A stretch of 64,000 bases of DNA from Romanomermis culicivorax (Eukaryota > Nematoda > Enoplea > Mermithida > Mermithidae), in NCBI GenBank assembly GCA_963922205.1, contig CAWUHX010000122.1:434001-498000 (forward strand), read 5' to 3'. The notes under the pieces are model-generated. The model worked only from the letters and a program-made list of their open reading frames with translations. It ran no database searches and was not told where the DNA came from. The position numbers and the translations under genes were made by a program. Positions 59,830-64,000 of this stretch are shown piece after piece. The stretch's first letter is position 1, and each line of letters begins with the position of its first letter.

Positions 59830-61004
59830 AATCCGATTTTAGCTACTGTTCAAGTTATCTGATTTGATAGAACCACAGTTGTTTTTGACATTACCAAAAT
59901 GCATTGCATAGCTACTCCACTTGCTCATTTGACATCAGACACCCTGTTGACAGTAGGTTTTGGCGCCCAAGAAGATGCCCATGCAATATCTAGATTTACA
60001 GAAGATGTAGTAACTTGTCAAATGACAACTGATTCAAAAAGAAAAAAAGAGACACAGTAACAATAAGCAATTTTTGCATGAAAAATATGATAAATCTGAC
60101 ACCCCAGAAGACACCACACTCTGCAAGCTCTTAGGTTTACCCTTTTCACCTGAAACAGTGAAACCAACCCTTCCCTCTATGGTTCAACACATTTTTGGCC
60201 CAACCCTTGAGGAATAACCAAATTGGCCTGCTGTTGAAATCACTGAGAAACATATTCATTATGCTGCATTATAATCGCTAGTCACCTTAGAATTTTATTT
60301 GGTATTAGATGCTTATTACCTCATTTTTTCTAACTTAAAACTTCTAGTAGCTGATCAGAAACAATTATTAGCAATCCCAATGCTACCCCAACAAATCGGA
60401 ATTTACAAAACCTCTGCCAGAAGAGAAACCAGTGATGCAGTCACCAACTTAGAAAAGCATGTCAGTCAAGAAACATATTCAGGACTTATTGAAACCACCA
60501 ACATGAATTTCTACAGAATTCCTATTGTCAATCAAGAATTGAGAGATCAGATAGATACTGAATTGAAATCATCAAGAAACTGTGAGTTCAGACACAAGAC
60601 ACCTGAAACTCAAGCAGATGGAAGCTTTCAAGTTGATGAATCAATAACCAAATCAAGGAAGAGGCATTTTGAGCAAATTTCCATTGAGAACAGCCATGAG
60701 ATCAGTGACCCTCCAAATGGAAATCATTTGAGAAAGATCAGGAGGCATGAAAATCAGGAAGAAAAAAATAAAGATAGAATCCTTTAGTTTAACTGAGAAT
60801 GAGGATTGGAAACTACAGTCAGCTCATCACAGAAGTTCTTCAATTTCCCCTCATTTGCATATTTGAACTTTGGATGCCTTATCACAGCAGCAAAAGGACG
60901 TTCCGACGCCCGATAGGAGAACATTTCCACCAGCGCCCCCCAATTATCATGTCAACCCTGAGGAACTGCAACTGCAGCCGCAGCTACAACAACGACTGCT
61001 GTGA
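59830..61004 (+). pseudogene. damaged accessory ORF downstream of integrase in element C
   Basis: A long protein-like stretch can be followed with few breaks. It starts with TNPILATVQV (about 59830), continues through HCIATPLAHLTSD (59900) and LCKLLGLPFSPETVK (60121), and reaches a 162-codon stop-free block at 60299-60787 without an ATG at its start. After another break it ends with FPPAPPNYHVNPEEL and stops at 61002-61004. Breaks include TGA near 59858, a frameshift near 60057, two TAA codons (about 60217 and 60272) and TAG at 60785. The product would be mostly hydrophilic with a basic stretch (KSRKRHFEQ) and a PPNY late-domain-like motif. No family recognised; it could also be an unrelated captured gene. 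Confidence 0.45.
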
Positions 61005-61028
61005 CAATACAAGACACCGCATCATATA

Positions 61029-61770
61029 GAAACTAAGCTACAGTAACTAACTGGTTTCTCCATTGACGTCATCATCCAACTTTTGTTTTTCTTCGCATTT
61101 GTTGTCACTGCCTTCGCTTCTTCAAAGGAAATGCCCTTGAAATGAATAAAAAACATTAGAAACTTAGAATTAGATAAAATTTAAGATAGTTACTCACCAA
61201 AAGGTCAGCTCAAATGCTGATTTGCATCATTCAATGGAATCCTATGAAGAAGAAGACGAAAAATAAGAAAATAAATTAGAAACATATTTGTTTTTTTGTA
61301 AGTTTTTATGTAACAAATTTACTACATATAATGCATGTAAAACTTACTTTTGGTGTCTGTGTATTATTTTGTCATCTTTGTTTTTGGATCGTCTCACTTG
61401 TCCACCTTCGTATTCATCAACTGTAAATAGAAACCTGCCGATTTATTGTATCTTTAGTGGTTACCACATTTACTTGAGTCACCAGAATAAACAAGAAAGT
61501 CACCTATTGGACACATCGTAAGACTTAAGATCAACCTGAGACTTTACATTTTGAGCTGAGAAACTTACCCAACATCTCCGTTTTCCGCTTGCTTGCTGAC
61601 GTCATCCATTTCCATTGCCATTGTTCCTTGCTGCTAACACCAGAAACATAAACAGGAAGGAAGCACAAAATGTTAATAGGTAGTGTAACCAAGTGTTTAC
61701 AGTAACCCAGTGTAATTTTAAAGTGTGTACCTACTCATCCAGTTCAGTTTTTGCCACTGAGGTCCCACAA
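61029..61770. repeat. right direct repeat bounding element C
   Basis: 742 bp, the partner of 50810-51474. It retains better splice-like signals on the minus strand than the left copy. For example, a GTAAGT donor near 61347 is TTAAGT in the left copy. Confidence 0.75.
61205..61621 (-). CDS. candidate small spliced gene inside the right repeat (64 aa)
   Basis: Minus-strand exons 61621-61569, 61535-61504, 61420-61348 and 61241-61205 total 195 nt, stay in phase and end in TGA. They encode a peptide beginning MAMEMDDVSKQAENGDVG and containing DEYEGGQVRR. Donors are GTAAGT or GTGACT and acceptors include TTTACAG and CATAG. The first intron would be only 33 nt, unusually short, and no family is recognised. 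The left repeat carries the same structure but is broken (TGA in exon 1, lost donor). It may be a duplicated host gene fragment. Confidence 0.3.
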
Positions 61771-64000
61771 AACAATTTGATCATATATAATAACATAGGC
61801 GATGAATATGTCAATTAATAATAATATGAAAATTAGGTGATGATGCTCCCACATGCTCCTAGAGCTTGATGAAGACAACCAAACTGAGCTAGTGAGCTGA
61901 CAAAAATAAAGATGAGTGAATGGAACTGATTTCTCCACGTTGAGTTGAGCCTTTTATACTGAGATAAGCAGGCATGTGAATCGTTTTATAATTGATGATG
62001 TTGCCATGCTTTTCTGGTAAAGTGGATGGTCCCAAAGCTCCAATTCTCGGAACTGGGGCAAATTCTAAGAATTCTAATACTAATTCCAGGAAAAAGGTAA
62101 TTCAGGTTATTTCTGGTTTTAATTGTCAAGAAAGTTATTGTCTGTAAGAATGTAGATAAAAAGTGATGATGTAGGAACAAAAGTAGTAAGGCGGGAATAA
62201 TTGAAACAAAGAATGAGAAGGTGCATAAAAAGTTACCATAAGAAAGGGAGGAGCTACTGCAGTAGGAACTACAGTAAGATTATAAAACTTCACATTTGCT
62301 ATAATTCACCTCAGGGGCAACTGTAGGCATATGTACTTCACTAACTAATTAGCATTCAGAAGATAATACCACTTAGAATGTCTCATGTTGTAGTTTAATC
62401 AATAAATCTTTGATATTGTGTATGAAAATCAAGATTTTTCTACAAAAAATTTTTGCAGTCTTTGTGAATCCCTGAACTTAGTTAACATAACTCTTTTGCA
62501 ATCAGCAAATAATTGAAACACCATCAATTTGAGACATTGCTGGTTAAAAATCCAAATTTGTGGGTGTTCTCTGATCTTTCAAATTTAGTCACATGCTTTT
62601 GATATGATTCTTGGCACTATGTCCAACTATGAAAACAAATCGACTTCAAAATTAGAAGACCTTTCCAGAAAATTATTATTAGAAAGATTCATCTTCCAGC
62701 CTTCCAGAACATCAAGAATACAGAAAAACATTTGGTGCTTCATAATGGAAGTCTATGAATTTCAGTGTTTATATATTCTTATAATAATCTGACATGCAGG
62801 TTTTTTGTGCACTGAGCACAGTTTTTGGAGCTTGTGCATAAATTTTTACATTTTGGGCACAGTGCAGACGTAAATTTTCATAACATACAGGTTTTTAATG
62901 AGGTTCATATGCTGTTGTTTTACTGGATTCTTTTACAATCAGAAATGTCTCACTTTATTGTTTTGTCTATGATTTTTGGTATTTTATTATCTAATCATCA
63001 TATTGGTATTTGACTAGGATCAAGATTTTAAGGATCTAAGTTTTTGGTTGCTACTTTAATTTTTGAGTTCTACATGCATGCTTTCAGTAGGATTTTTACA
63101 TTTTACAGGCCATATCTGGTAATAACATTAACATTTCACTGAAAATTCAGCATTCCAATATGTCGGCTGACTTTAATATTTCATGAGTTATAAATAGAAC
63201 AAACAAAAATAGATATAGGGTCAAAATACAAATTTGGCAGCTCATAAATAATATGTTGAGGTAAATCACAAACTATAGCAAGACACTGGCTAAAGAACAA
63301 GGCACTAAAAATGTAAACTAAAACTGGCAGACAATTCATCACAAATGGAACAAAAACATTAAATAAAATTGTACAATAATTCATTTTAAAAGACTAATTT
63401 ATCATAATCATGAATAATTATGAAAAACATCATTTCTTGCTTTACCATCATCGAAAATTTTGTTGGCAAACAAAGTTTCTAAAATATAAAATTAGTTCAA
63501 CAAATATGTTTGGATTTATAGCCTTGAAATTAGTGATCGTGCGGGGTCCCCATCCCCAAAAGAAATACTGGGGATTCCTGAGTTTTTGTCCCTGTCCCCA
63601 ATCTCAAAAAGTGATTTGAGATCAGGGAATTTTTTATACATCTCAGCTCATCATGTTGCCTTTGCCTTAAGTAATGCAGCTATGCATCAATTTATAAATA
63701 TGTATAGGTGCAAAAAAACATCTGAGCAATGGCATCTACACATATATTATAATATAATGTGCTGGTAGGTTGCTGCTTGCTAGATGGAATTATGAAAGAC
63801 AAGCATAGAATATACCTAATGCTTAAAATAACATTGGAAGTGGTGTATTTAAGCAGGTTTCAATTGTCCGAGGTCTGTTAAGTTTTTTTGCATTGGGTAA
63901 ACTATTATCTACTCTGTATACTAAGTATTAATGTTACTAACCTTTGGTGCCACTATTCTCCATTCATCCTTAACTGGGGGTGAAGCATAGGGAGCCAGAC
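61771..64000. other. right end of the window, no gene recognised
   Basis: AT-rich DNA. Short frames at 62604-62792 and 63410-63619 have no recognisable motif or splice context. A small GC-richer patch with repeated CCCCA words lies at 63541-63605. Nothing further can be supported. Confidence 0.5.

Overview
The window looks like nematode genomic DNA. It is AT-rich, and its spliced genes use TTTCAG/TTTTCAG-type 3' splice sites, short introns next to TE-inflated ones, and trans-splice-like acceptors just before start codons. Two interstitial tracts of the nematode telomere unit (TTAGGC/GCCTAA) are present, as are Ty3/gypsy elements of a worm-like single-ORF type. I could not assign a genus.

Layout, left to right. 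(1) 1-4699: the 3' part of a Ty3/gypsy element on + (copy A), with an open pol frame and its 3' LTR. (2) 4713-8012: dispersed repeats, minisatellites and a short telomere-like tract. (3) 8013-23903 (+): a complete Na+/K+-ATPase alpha-subunit gene. I resolve 21 coding exons (1011 aa), all in phase; its introns carry a foldback element, a MITE and other repeats. (4) 26585-36380 (-): a convergent gene that I resolve into five in-phase exons (526 aa). It has four copies of a ~105-residue domain I do not recognise and a PPxY motif near its C-terminus; its introns hold two more foldback-like elements, a MITE and strongly strand-asymmetric low-complexity DNA. (5) 36929-37427: a ~500 bp (AAAAT)n microsatellite. 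(6) 39931-50113: a hAT-like non-autonomous transposon (8-bp target duplication) split by a complete 9.28 kb Ty3/gypsy element on - (copy B). Copy B has near-identical LTRs, a 4-bp target duplication and one intact 2407-codon ORF. (7) 50810-61770: a degenerate, diverged relative on + (element C) bounded by ~0.7 kb direct repeats, with an extra damaged ORF after integrase. (8) 61771-64000: no gene recognised.

The most unusual system is the retroelement lineage. In copy B a single frame runs Gag (four CCHC knuckles), then a signal-peptide-like segment, a Cys-rich glycosylatable ectodomain and a C-terminal membrane anchor (an envelope-like protein), then protease, reverse transcriptase, RNase H and integrase. 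The envelope-like part therefore lies between gag and pol rather than after pol. The polyprotein should cross the ER membrane twice, which would leave Gag and Pol on the cytosolic side. Element C keeps the same order, so the arrangement is ancestral to the lineage and not a one-off fusion.

The two host genes are tail to tail and do not form an operon. The ATPase is the plasma-membrane Na+/K+ pump; the function of the four-repeat protein is unknown. Element domain calls rest on motifs read directly and on internal comparison of the three copies; no database search was possible.
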